Source: an uncultured Actinomyces sp. (GTDB lineage: Bacteria > Actinomycetota > Actinomycetes > Actinomycetales > Actinomycetaceae). Taken from it: a stretch of DNA of 7,848 nt. Below, piece after piece: positions 1 through 6,479 of this stretch (positions are counted from its first letter, which is position 1; each line of letters begins with the position of its first letter). Below the pieces are notes generated by a model. It was not told the DNA's origin and made no database searches. It saw only the letters and a list, made by a program, of their open reading frames with translations. The stretch spans positions 1 to 7,848 of the forward strand of contig CAJZFF010000070.1 of the NCBI GenBank assembly GCA_915069725.1, read 5' to 3'. A program made the position numbers and the translations under genes.

Positions 1-1032
1 CGAGGGGGCCGGCGTCGACGGTGTGGTCGGGGCCGACGACGCGGAGGAGTCGGCGCTCTGGGGCGCCTGAGGGGAGGCGTCCGGCGTGGAGGGCTGGGAG
101 CTGCTGTTGCGGGCGGCCTGCTCGAGGCTGTCCGTGGTGACACCGAGGGCCTCGATCAGTGCCGGGTCGACGGCGACCACGACGCCGTCGCCGGCCATGC
201 TCACCAGGCCCTGGACCCGGTTGTGAATGCGACTGAGGGCCTCCGTGCGCTCCTGGGTATGCGGGGCGGACAGCACCGCCATCTCCTGAGCGGAGGCGGT
301 CACCGGCAGGAAGACGGTCATGCGCACCGGTGCGACGGAGGCGCCGCTGTCCCACACGAGGATGCTGCGGTCCTGGGCCAGGGAGACGTCCTGGGTCGCC
401 AGGGCGACGGAGACGCCGCGCGGCCCCCACTGGTCAGTGCTGTCCAGCGGCAGCTCGTCGGCGGGAATGGTGATGGAGAACTGGGAGACGCCCCCCGGCT
501 GGAGGTCATGACCCAGTGGGACCGTGAAGGGGTCCGACAGTCCCGACTCGTCGGTCCCGGTCAGCCACTTGCTCAGGCCCCGACTCGTGGCCTCCGTGGA
601 TCGCTGCACCCGCGTCACCAGGTCCGCCCCGGTGATGGTCTGAGCGGTTCCGTTGGTGATGGTGCCGGTCAGGTTGAGGTCCTGGTCGCTGTGGAGCACC
701 TCGGGGGCCATGGCGTCGATGCTCACGGTCACCTGGTTGGAGGGCTTCTCCTTCGACGTCGGGGCGGATGGGGCGGCCTTCGTCGGGGCCGATGTCGCGG
801 ACGGCGTCGCCGGGGCGGCCGGGGCAATCTCAGCGGAGAGCCCGGCGGACTGCGCGAGCGGGAGTGTGCCGGAGCCCTGGTCCGCCTCGGCCACGGGAAG
901 GGCGGCCACCGGCCACAGCACCAGGCCGGCCACCCCCAGTAGGGCGGCAATGGTCACCATCGCCCTGCTCCGCAGCCGGGAGCCCAGCGTGGTGACCACC
1001 TTCGCGTACACAGAGGCGGCGGTGCCCGTCAT
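1..1032 (-). CDS. DUF6049 family envelope protein, N-terminal 344 residues (partial)
   Basis: This frame reads without a stop from the ATG at 1032 down to the left edge, so the gene is truncated by the window. Residues 1-24 are short and basic, followed by a hydrophobic segment at about 25-44 (MVTIAALLGVAGLVLWPVAA) that would be a signal peptide or membrane anchor. A Pro/Ala/Ser/Thr-rich linker spans about 65-103. A beta-rich, immunoglobulin-like region follows, starting near VTVSIDAMAPEVL at 101-113. The motif VVAVDPALIEALG lies at 285-297, and a second Ser/Pro/Ala-rich stretch fills 305-344. Position and architecture match the DUF6049 family, represented by M. tuberculosis Rv3909 between a Nudix gene and murJ; molecular function is not established, but an envelope role is likely. 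The start overlaps the Nudix stop (ATGA, 1029-1032), implying translational coupling. The family is usually about 650-800 residues, so roughly half is missing. Confidence 0.85.
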   Translation of the reverse strand, partial: MTGTAASVYAKVVTTLGSRLRSRAMVTIAALLGVAGLVLWPVAALPVAEADQGSGTLPLAQSAGLSAEIAPAAPATPSATSAPTKAAPSAPTSKEKPSNQVTVSIDAMAPEVLHSDQDLNLTGTITNGTAQTITGADLVTRVQRSTEATSRGLSKWLTGTDESGLSDPFTVPLGHDLQPGGVSQFSITIPADELPLDSTDQWGPRGVSVALATQDVSLAQDRSILVWDSGASVAPVRMTVFLPVTASAQEMAVLSAPHTQERTEALSRIHNRVQGLVSMAGDGVVVAVDPALIEALGVTTDSLEQAARNSSSQPSTPDASPQAPQSADSSASSAPTTPSTPAPS

Positions 1033-1538
1033 CCATCCCCCACCAGGATGTCCCAGGCCGCGGCCACGATACGGCGCTCGTTGGGGTAGGCCAGGCGGTG
1101 GGAGACGTCGTCGAGGGCGACCCACTCGACGTCCTCGGCCTCATGGTCCGGGTCGTTCTCCGTGGTCAGGGTGCCGCTGACCGCCTCCAGCAGGAAGTGG
1201 TGCACCACCTTGTGGACGCGGTGCTCGTGGCCGGCGAACCAGTAGTCGATGGTCGCCAGGTGCCGAAGAACCCGACCGGTGATCCCGGTCTCCTCCATGA
1301 TCTCGCGGACCGCGGCCTGCTCGGGGGTCTCGGCGCCCTCCAGGTGCCCCTTGGGCAGGCACCACTCCAGGCGCCCGCCCCGGTTGCGCCGGGCGATGAC
1401 CGCGGTGAAGGCCTGCCCGTTCTGGACGTCGACGACCAGGCCGCCGGCACTGGTCTCGTTGACGATGGGCAGGGCGCGTGCACTCGCCCGGTGGGCCGGG
1501 TTTCCGGCGCGGGGCGTGCGAGTGCGTGGAGAGGGCAT
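1029..1538 (-). CDS. Nudix hydrolase (MutT4-like position)
   Basis: A 169-residue Nudix hydrolase, which would cleave a nucleoside diphosphate linked to another group using Mg2+ in the cytoplasm. The Nudix box GX5EX7REUXEEXGU is complete at residues 64-86: G64, E70, R78-E79, E82-E83, G85, I86. It is preceded by WCLPKGH (59-65) and the first strand SAGGLVVD (30-37). Substrate cannot be read from the sequence: candidates are oxidised nucleotides, dinucleoside polyphosphates or another metabolite. It is divergent from pcnA and overlaps the DUF6049 start by 4 bp, the arrangement of M. tuberculosis mutT4 (Rv3908). No Shine-Dalgarno sequence precedes the ATG; instead TAGAGT sits where a leaderless promoter would place it. 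The basic, Pro/Arg-rich first 22 residues are poorly conserved in type and could be trimmed if a later start is used, but no in-frame ATG lies nearby. Confidence 0.95.
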   Translation of the reverse strand: MPSPRTRTPRAGNPAHRASARALPIVNETSAGGLVVDVQNGQAFTAVIARRNRGGRLEWCLPKGHLEGAETPEQAAVREIMEETGITGRVLRHLATIDYWFAGHEHRVHKVVHHFLLEAVSGTLTTENDPDHEAEDVEWVALDDVSHRLAYPNERRIVAAAWDILVGDG

Positions 1539-1544
1539 GGGGAC

Positions 1545-1550
1545 ACTCTA
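1545..1550 (-). promoter_or_regulatory. Putative -10 box for a leaderless Nudix-DUF6049 transcript
   Basis: Read on the minus strand, TAGAGT is followed by exactly six bases (GTCCCC) and then the Nudix ATG. This fits the actinobacterial TANNNT -10 element and would put transcription start on the A of the start codon. No clear -35 is visible about 17 bp further upstream, and there is no ribosome binding site, which agrees with leaderless initiation. The rest of the divergent gap (to 1740) shows no other confident promoter; the pcnA promoter was not identified. Confidence 0.45.
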
Positions 1551-1740
1551 GGGCGTTCGAGCCGCCGGGCGCCTCTGGCCGAGTACGTCGTCGCACACAA
1601 CTGCGCCATCCGCGGACGGACATGGGGTGCGACGGCGGTCGGTGGCGGCCGTGGCCGAGGTGCGGGATGGTCCTCACCACAGGGCGGCTGAGGCCGAGGA
1701 CGACGGCGCACCGGTGAGGGTTCATGGCAGGCTTGGGCCG

Positions 1741-3228
1741 ATGACTGCGCACCCCGCTCCCGCTGAATCCGCCGACTGCCCGGAAGCCGTCGAGAACCGC
1801 GGCCTGACGCCCAAGGCCCGTCAGGCGCTCGAGGGCCTGCCCCCCGCCCTGGCGGCCCTGGGCCACGCCTTCGTGCGCGCCGGGCACGAGATCGCCCTGG
1901 TCGGCGGGCCGGTGCGGGACGCCTTCCTCGGCGTCGCCCCCCACGACCTGGACCTGACCACCTCGGCCCGCCCCGAGCAGACCGAGAAGATCCTGGCCGC
2001 CTGGGGCGAGACCACCTGGGACGTGGGCCGGGCCTTCGGCACCATCGGCGCGCGCAAGGGCTCCACCATCGTGGAGGTCACCACCTACCGCACCGAGGCC
2101 TACGAGGTCGGCTCGCGCAAGCCCCAGGTCACCTACGGCGACACCCTCACCGGGGACCTCACCCGCCGCGACTTCACCGTCAACGCCATGGCGCTGCGCC
2201 TGCCCGACCTCGAGCTCGTCGATCCCTGCGGCGGCCTGGCCGACCTGAACGCCGGCGTCCTGCGCACCCCCGTCAGCGCCGAGCAGTCCTTCGACGACGA
2301 CCCCCTGCGCATCATGCGGGCCGCCCGCTTCGCCGCCCAGCTCGGCTTCGACGTCGAGATGGACGTCATGACCGCCATGGAGGAGATGGCCTCCCGCCTG
2401 GAGATCGTCTCCGCCGAGCGCGTGCGCGCCGAGCTCGAGCGCCTGCTCATCAGCCCCTGGCCCCGGCGCGGACTGGAGCTCATGGTCCACACCGGGGTGG
2501 CCGACGTCGTCCTGCCCGAGCTGAGCGCCCTGCGTGAGACCGTCGACGAGCACAAGCGACACAAGGACGTCTACGAGCACACCCTGACCGTCCTGGACCA
2601 GGCCATCGACCTGGAGACCGGGCCCGACGGGCCCGTCCCCGGCCCCGACCTGGTGCTGCGCCTGGCCGCCATCCTCCACGACATCGGCAAGCCCGCCACC
2701 CGCCGCTTCCTGCCCGACGGCACCGTCACCTTCCACGGCCATGACCACGTCGGTGCCCGGATGACGGCCAAGCGCCTGCGGGCGCTGCGCTTCGACAAGC
2801 AGACCATCAAGGACGTCTCCCGGCTGGTCGAGCTCCACCTGCGCTTCCACGGCTACGTCGACGCCGCCTGGTCGGACTCGGCCGTGCGCCGCTACGCCAC
2901 CGACGCCGGTCCCCTGCTGGAGCGCCTCCACCGGCTCACCCGGGCCGACGTCACCACCCGCAACCGCCGCAAGGCCGCCATGCTGGACCGCGCCTACGAC
3001 GACCTCGAGGAGCGTATCGAGGCCCTGCGCGCCGCCGAGGAGCTGGCCGCCATCCGCCCCGACCTCGACGGCGGCCAGATCATGGCCGAGCTCGGTGTGG
3101 CCCCCGGGCCGATCGTCGGCGAGGCCTACCGCTTCCTCATGGACCTGCGCATGGAGAAGGGGCCGATCGGCGAGGACCTGGCCCGCCAGGCACTGCGCTC
3201 CTGGTGGGCGGCCCGTCAGAAGAGCTGA
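1741..3228 (+). CDS. pcnA: CCA tRNA nucleotidyltransferase with HD domain
   Basis: A 495-residue class II CCA-adding enzyme, which builds or repairs the 3' CCA end of tRNAs. The nucleotidyltransferase head has LVGGPVRD at 53-60 and the catalytic carboxylates D69 and D71 in HDLDLTT (68-74). RRDFTVNAM is at 142-150, and the nucleotide-recognition segment DDPLRIMRAARFAAQLGF at 186-203. A C-terminal HD domain follows, with H280 and HDIGK at 313-317. An HD domain fused to this enzyme is common in bacteria and suggests an added phosphohydrolase activity. I place the start at ATG 1741: the extension to ATG 1627 gives a low-complexity, non-conserved sequence, whereas starting at 1741 leaves a normal lead of about 50 residues before the GG motif. 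The ribosome site is weak (GGCAGG, 1725-1730). Divergence from the Nudix gene matches M. tuberculosis Rv3907c. A poly(A) polymerase activity is possible but less likely in this phylum. Confidence 0.96.
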   Translation: MTAHPAPAESADCPEAVENRGLTPKARQALEGLPPALAALGHAFVRAGHEIALVGGPVRDAFLGVAPHDLDLTTSARPEQTEKILAAWGETTWDVGRAFGTIGARKGSTIVEVTTYRTEAYEVGSRKPQVTYGDTLTGDLTRRDFTVNAMALRLPDLELVDPCGGLADLNAGVLRTPVSAEQSFDDDPLRIMRAARFAAQLGFDVEMDVMTAMEEMASRLEIVSAERVRAELERLLISPWPRRGLELMVHTGVADVVLPELSALRETVDEHKRHKDVYEHTLTVLDQAIDLETGPDGPVPGPDLVLRLAAILHDIGKPATRRFLPDGTVTFHGHDHVGARMTAKRLRALRFDKQTIKDVSRLVELHLRFHGYVDAAWSDSAVRRYATDAGPLLERLHRLTRADVTTRNRRKAAMLDRAYDDLEERIEALRAAEELAAIRPDLDGGQIMAELGVAPGPIVGEAYRFLMDLRMEKGPIGEDLARQALRSWWAARQKS

Positions 3229-3233
3229 GGGAG
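3227..3233 (+). promoter_or_regulatory. Ribosome binding site that fixes the GTG start of the oxidoreductase
   Basis: GAGGGAG overlaps the pcnA TGA stop and lies five bases upstream of the in-frame GTG at 3239. It identifies GTG 3239 as the start, rather than ATG 3095, which lies inside pcnA in another frame. It also supports cotranscription and possible coupling with pcnA. Confidence 0.75.
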
Positions 3234-3238
3234 ACAGA

Positions 3239-4456
3239 GTGCTTGAGTCCTCAAGGGAGTTGCGGGTCGGTGTCGTCGGCATCGGGGCCCGCTGCTACCT
3301 GGCGGCGCTCGCGGACTCCTCACAGGTCCCGGCCCGGCTCGTCGCCGCGGCCGACACCGCCCCCGACGCCGTCGAGCGCGCCGAGCGCCTCCTGCCCGAG
3401 GGCGTGGCGGTGGTGGCGGATCACCGCGACCTGCTGGGACACGGGATCGACGCCGTCGTCCTGACTACCCCCGACGACACCCACGAGGAGCTGGCCTGCT
3501 TCTTCCTCGAGGCCGGCATCCCGGTCTACCTGGAGAAGCCCCTGGCCATCACCATCGAGGCCGCCGACCACATCCTGGAGGTGGCTCGGCGCACCGGCAC
3601 CCGCCTCTACGTGGGCCACAACATGCGCCACATGGAGGTGGTGCGGCTGCTGAAGTCGATCATCGACTCCGGGCGGATCGGCGAGCTCAAGGCCATCTGG
3701 TGCCGCCACTTCGTGGGCAACGGCGGCGACTACTACTTCCGCGACTGGCACGCCGAGCGCCGCCACGTCACCGGCCTGCTGCTGCAGAAGGCCGCCCACG
3801 ACATCGACGTCATGAGCTGGCTGGCTCACTCCGCGCCGGCCCGCGTCGTCGGCATGGGCGGACTCATGGTCTACGGGGAGGCCGAGCGGCGCCCGGCCGG
3901 GACGAGCGCCGGCACCGTCATGCAGGACTGGTTCAGCCTCGAGCACTGGCCCGCCGACGAGGTGGACGGGCTCAACCCCGTCATCGACGTCGAGGACCAC
4001 TCCATGCTCATGATGACCATGCGCAACGGGGTCATGACCTCCTACCAGCAGTGCCACTTCACCCCCGACTACTGGCGCAGCTACACGGTCATCGGCACCC
4101 GCGGCCGGGCCGAGAACCTCGGTGACGGGGCCGGCGACGTCGTCAAGGTGTGGACGAAGCGCACCGAGCACTACGCCGAGCACGCCACCCAGGAGTACGT
4201 CATCGCCGAGGAGGGCACCGGGCACGACAGTGCCGACCAGCTCGCCATCGACGAGTTCCTGCGCTTCGTGCGCGACGGTGGGGCCACCGACGTCTCCCCG
4301 GTCAGCGCGCGCGACGCCGTCGCAGCGGGGGTGCTGGCCACCCGGTCCCTGCGCTCGGGCTCCGTGCCCTTCGACGTGCCCGAGCTCGACGCGGAGCTGG
4401 CGGACTACTTCCACCGCGGGCAGCACAATCCTCACACACCGACCGAATCTTCATAA
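3239..4456 (+). CDS. Gfo/Idh/MocA family NAD(P)-dependent oxidoreductase
   Basis: A 405-residue cytoplasmic oxidoreductase, expected to oxidise or reduce a sugar or sugar-like substrate with NAD(P). The N-terminal Rossmann fold has VGVVGIGARC at 10-19 (GxxGxG pattern), TTPDDTHEE at 76-84, and the family's catalytic-lysine motif EKP at 99-101 (K100). GHNMRHM is at 126-132. The substrate domain carries LLQKAAHDIDVMSWL at 181-195 with the conserved H187 and D190. Where inositol dehydrogenases have Asp four residues before this His, this protein has Q183, followed by K184. There is no signal peptide. It begins 10 nt after pcnA but is functionally closer to the downstream alpha-galactosidase, so it may act on a galactose derivative; that is inference from context. 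Related proteins include inositol, glucose-fructose and 3-keto-sugar enzymes and the GH109 glycosidases, and the substrate cannot be resolved here. Confidence 0.93.
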   Translation: MLESSRELRVGVVGIGARCYLAALADSSQVPARLVAAADTAPDAVERAERLLPEGVAVVADHRDLLGHGIDAVVLTTPDDTHEELACFFLEAGIPVYLEKPLAITIEAADHILEVARRTGTRLYVGHNMRHMEVVRLLKSIIDSGRIGELKAIWCRHFVGNGGDYYFRDWHAERRHVTGLLLQKAAHDIDVMSWLAHSAPARVVGMGGLMVYGEAERRPAGTSAGTVMQDWFSLEHWPADEVDGLNPVIDVEDHSMLMMTMRNGVMTSYQQCHFTPDYWRSYTVIGTRGRAENLGDGAGDVVKVWTKRTEHYAEHATQEYVIAEEGTGHDSADQLAIDEFLRFVRDGGATDVSPVSARDAVAAGVLATRSLRSGSVPFDVPELDAELADYFHRGQHNPHTPTESS

Positions 4457-4458
4457 AC

Positions 4459-4474
4459 GACGCGGCTCCGCGTC
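4459..4474 (+). terminator. Hairpin immediately after the oxidoreductase stop
   Basis: GACGCGG and CCGCGTC form a perfect 7-bp inverted repeat around CT (in practice a 6-bp stem with a GCTC loop), starting two bases after the TAA stop and followed by ATCTTT. It could be a weak intrinsic terminator separating the oxidoreductase from the alpha-galactosidase. The T-run is short, so partial readthrough or a role in mRNA stability is equally plausible. Confidence 0.45.
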
Positions 4475-4495
4475 ATCTTTGAAGAAAATGTCGGT

Positions 4496-4520
4496 CTGTA
4501 CGGTCGGTAGCACGTACAGT
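4496..4520 (+). promoter_or_regulatory. Inverted repeat overlapping a -10 box: candidate operator/promoter of the alpha-galactosidase gene
   Basis: CTGTACG (4496-4502) and CGTACAG (4513-4519) are perfect 7-bp inverted repeats separated by 10 bases. The right arm overlaps TACAGT (4515-4520), a good actinobacterial -10 hexamer, about 75 bp upstream of the alpha-galactosidase ATG. The -35 region is poor (CGGTCT near 4492). Dyad symmetry over a -10 element is what a repressor site would look like, so I infer sugar-responsive control. The regulator is not in the window. Confidence 0.4.
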
Positions 4521-4594
4521 GCGAGCCGGGCGGTGCCGGTGCCTCGCGGGGGACCCGAGCCGCGGGCAGGACAGGCCGGAGCCGAGGAGAGCGC

Positions 4595-6103
4595 ATGATT
4601 CACCACATCACCCTGACCGGGCGCAGCATCGCCCTGGCCTGCGACGGCACGGTGACCACCCAGCACGGTGCCGGCGGTGCCACCGGCGCGGTCTATGTCG
4701 AGGCCTCCCACCTGACCCTCCTGCACGACATGCGCGACGGCGAGTTCTACCGCACCGGCCAGAACTCCTGGTCGCCGTCGGGCTGGCGCCGCCTGAGCGA
4801 GGCGCCCATGCGCATCGCCAATGAGCAGCGCCGTCGGACCGCCGACGACGCCCCCTGGGACGACCCGGCCCGCCACCACTCGGCCTGGATGGCGGTCCTG
4901 GAGGACTCCGCCGGGGCGCTGCTTGTGGGCTGCCTGGACGGGCGCACGCCGCGGCTGCGCGCCGACACCGCGGTCCTGGAGGCCTTCACCGAGTCCGGTG
5001 ACCCGGCGCGCTGGGTGATCCTGCCCGGCCCGGCCACCGCCGTCATGGCCCGCTACGCGCGCGAGCTCGGCGAGAGCCTGGGGGCCCGGGCGATCGAGCC
5101 GCAGAGCGTGTGGTGCTCCTGGTACTCCTACTACGAGGGGATCTCGCAGGAGGCCCTCGAGCGCGAGATACCGCAGGTCGCCGAGCTGGGTTTCAAGACG
5201 CTTCAGATCGACGACGGCTGGGAGGTCGCGGTCGGCGACTGGGAGGCCGGCGAGAGCTTCAGTGACGGGATGGAGGCCGCCGCGAGTCGGATCCGGGAGG
5301 CCGGCATGCAGCCGGGCCTGTGGGTGGCGCCCTTCATCGCCCTGCCCGGCTCCCGGGCCGTGCGCGACTACCCGGAGATGTTCGTCCACAACGCCGACGG
5401 CGGCCTGGCCGTGGCCGGCTCCAACTGGGGCGGCGACTACTACGCGCTGGACACGACCCACCCCACCGCCCAGACCTACGTGCGCAAGCTCATCGCCAAG
5501 ATCGTCCACCGGTGGGGCTTCAGCTACCTCAAGCTCGACTTCATCAACGCCGCCGCCATCTCCGGCTACCGCCACCGCCAGATCGACCGGGAGGAGGCCT
5601 ACCGCACCGGGCTGCGCCTCGTGCGCGACACCGCCGGGGAGGAGACCTTCCTCCTGGGCTCCGGGGCGCTCATCATGCCCTCCATCGGGCTGCTCGACGC
5701 GGTGCGGGTGGGGCCGGATGTGGCCCCCATGTGGGAGAACTACGCCTCCGACGACCTGTCCGATGCCAAGGCCTACAACGCCCTGCACGCCGGCATCAAC
5801 CGGCTCTGGCTGGGGCGGGTCATCGGGGTCGACCCCGACGTCGTCTTCTTCCGCCACCGCCGCAACCTCCTGGACGACACCCAGATGCAGTGGCTGCGCG
5901 ACGTCGCCGAGGCCAGCCGCTACCGGTGCCTGTCGGACCAGATGACCTGGCTCGACGACGAGGAGAAGGAGGCCGTGCGCGCCTACCTTTCCGCCGAGGA
6001 CGAGCCCCTGGAGATCCTGGGGCGCTACCGCTTCAGCCTGGGTGAGCGCGAGATCGACCTCACCGAGGCCATCGAGGGCAAGGCGTCGGCCTACCCCCTG
6101 TGA
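4595..6103 (+). CDS. GH36-type alpha-galactosidase, compact intracellular form
   Basis: A 502-residue clan GH-D glycosidase, predicted to remove terminal alpha-linked galactose with retention. An N-terminal beta domain (about 1-165, with GQNSWSPSGW at 55-64) leads into a TIM barrel. WCSWYSYYEGIS lies at 173-184, TLQIDDGWE at 202-210, GLWVAPFIA at 241-249, YLKLDF at 311-316 and RVGPDVAPMW at 371-380. By family comparison D315 is the nucleophile and D375 the acid/base; the 60-residue interval equals that recalled for Thermotoga maritima GalA. A short C-terminal domain ends the protein. Many GH36 enzymes exceed 700 residues, so this is a compact member. No signal peptide is present, so it acts in the cytoplasm on imported oligosaccharides such as melibiose or raffinose-type sugars, or galactosyl-glycerol. 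GAGGAG (4584-4589) lies five bases before the ATG. An alpha-N-acetylgalactosaminidase specificity cannot be excluded. Confidence 0.92.
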   Translation: MIHHITLTGRSIALACDGTVTTQHGAGGATGAVYVEASHLTLLHDMRDGEFYRTGQNSWSPSGWRRLSEAPMRIANEQRRRTADDAPWDDPARHHSAWMAVLEDSAGALLVGCLDGRTPRLRADTAVLEAFTESGDPARWVILPGPATAVMARYARELGESLGARAIEPQSVWCSWYSYYEGISQEALEREIPQVAELGFKTLQIDDGWEVAVGDWEAGESFSDGMEAAASRIREAGMQPGLWVAPFIALPGSRAVRDYPEMFVHNADGGLAVAGSNWGGDYYALDTTHPTAQTYVRKLIAKIVHRWGFSYLKLDFINAAAISGYRHRQIDREEAYRTGLRLVRDTAGEETFLLGSGALIMPSIGLLDAVRVGPDVAPMWENYASDDLSDAKAYNALHAGINRLWLGRVIGVDPDVVFFRHRRNLLDDTQMQWLRDVAEASRYRCLSDQMTWLDDEEKEAVRAYLSAEDEPLEILGRYRFSLGEREIDLTEAIEGKASAYPL

Positions 6104-6135
6104 GCCGGGGCTGGGGCGGCTGTCTGGAGCCGGCT
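6103..6135 (+). terminator. Weak inverted repeat at the alpha-galactosidase stop
   Basis: AGCCGG (6103-6108) pairs with CCGGCT (6130-6135), starting on the last base of the stop codon, with a G-rich loop of 21 bases. There is no T-run, so as a terminator this is weak. Confidence 0.2.
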
Positions 6136-6174
6136 GAAGCTAGGCGGATCGCTTCATCGACTGTTTGGTCGCCT

Positions 6175-6206
6175 CGGAGCCTGCGCATCGTTCTCGTGAG
6201 GCTCCG
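6175..6206. terminator. 8-bp inverted repeat downstream of the alpha-galactosidase gene
   Basis: CGGAGCCT (6175-6182) and AGGCTCCG (6199-6206) are perfect inverted repeats around a 16-base loop, 71 bp after the alpha-galactosidase stop. It could stop transcription or protect the 3' end of the message. No T-tract follows, so the role is uncertain. Confidence 0.3.
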
Positions 6207-6286
6207 CAAGCCATCTCCGTGCCAGCACAGGAGATACCGGTTGGTGGTCGTTTTGCGCCCGGGCCCGGTCGGCTGGGCCAGGGCGC

Positions 6287-6401
6287 CTACTGCACGAGGT
6301 TCGGGTGCTACTGGAGGAGGGTTGGGGATACTCCACCGGGGTCGGGGGTTCGTGCAGTACGCACAACCCTCGGTCAGTAGATCCCCACCCTCGTGGAGTG
6401 G
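6287..6401. repeat. Palindromic array of six degenerate ~21-bp units (3 forward, 3 inverted)
   Basis: Three plus-strand units begin with TACT at 6288, 6309 and 6329. Three inverted units, read on the minus strand, begin at 6400 (CACT), 6379 and 6359. Consensus is roughly TACTGCACGAGGGTTGGGG. Steps are 21 then 20 bp on each side, so each forward/inverted pair is symmetric about position 6344. The strongest single match is TACTGCACGA (6288-6297) with TCGTGCAGTA (6350-6359). By my count the outer pair matches at 15 of 21 positions and the middle pair at 14 of 20. It could be a structured RNA or bidirectional terminator, a cluster of protein sites spaced two helical turns apart, or a BIME/MITE-like dispersed element. 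I do not recognise it as a named element. Confidence 0.75.
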
Positions 6402-6457
6402 GCCGGTCCGAGGCGGGGTGGGCTAGCGCCGACGTCGAGCCATCGCCGGGAGGCTGC

Positions 6458-6479
6458 GCGGGAACCAGGCGGGAACCAG
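6458..6479. repeat. Tandem duplication of an 11-mer
   Basis: GCGGGAACCAG occurs twice back to back (6458-6468 and 6469-6479) within noncoding DNA. This is probably a replication-slippage duplication; no function is implied. Confidence 0.8.

Noticed and set aside
223..942. 239-residue plus-strand open frame over the DUF6049 gene
   Set aside because: Low-complexity Gly/Arg/His-rich translation; the minus strand gives a coherent signal peptide, linker and beta domain.
1672..1719. CCTCACC and GGTGAGG inverted repeat upstream of pcnA
   Set aside because: Only 7 bp with a 34-base loop, no supporting promoter element; likely chance in GC-rich DNA.
1627..1740. N-terminal extension of pcnA to an upstream ATG
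   Set aside because: The extra 38 residues are low-complexity and unlike the family; ATG 1741 gives the expected distance to the catalytic GG motif.
1141..3282. 713-residue open frame on the minus strand across pcnA and the Nudix gene
   Set aside because: It is antisense to two clear genes, is Gly/Val/Asp/Gln-rich as expected from the complement of high-GC codons, and shows no family motif.
3320..4435. 371-residue minus-strand open frame opposite the oxidoreductase
   Set aside because: Compositional shadow of a gene with full family motifs on the plus strand.
4451..5857. 468-residue minus-strand open frame opposite the alpha-galactosidase
   Set aside because: It mirrors the third-position GC bias of the real gene and has no recognisable domain or ribosome site.
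6287..6401. Possible CRISPR array
   Set aside because: Units are degenerate, contiguous without spacers, and half are inverted, which does not fit CRISPR.
6100..6426. 108-residue plus-strand open frame starting at the alpha-galactosidase stop
   Set aside because: No ribosome site, no motif, Arg/Pro/Gly-rich, and it crosses the palindromic array; it looks like chance.
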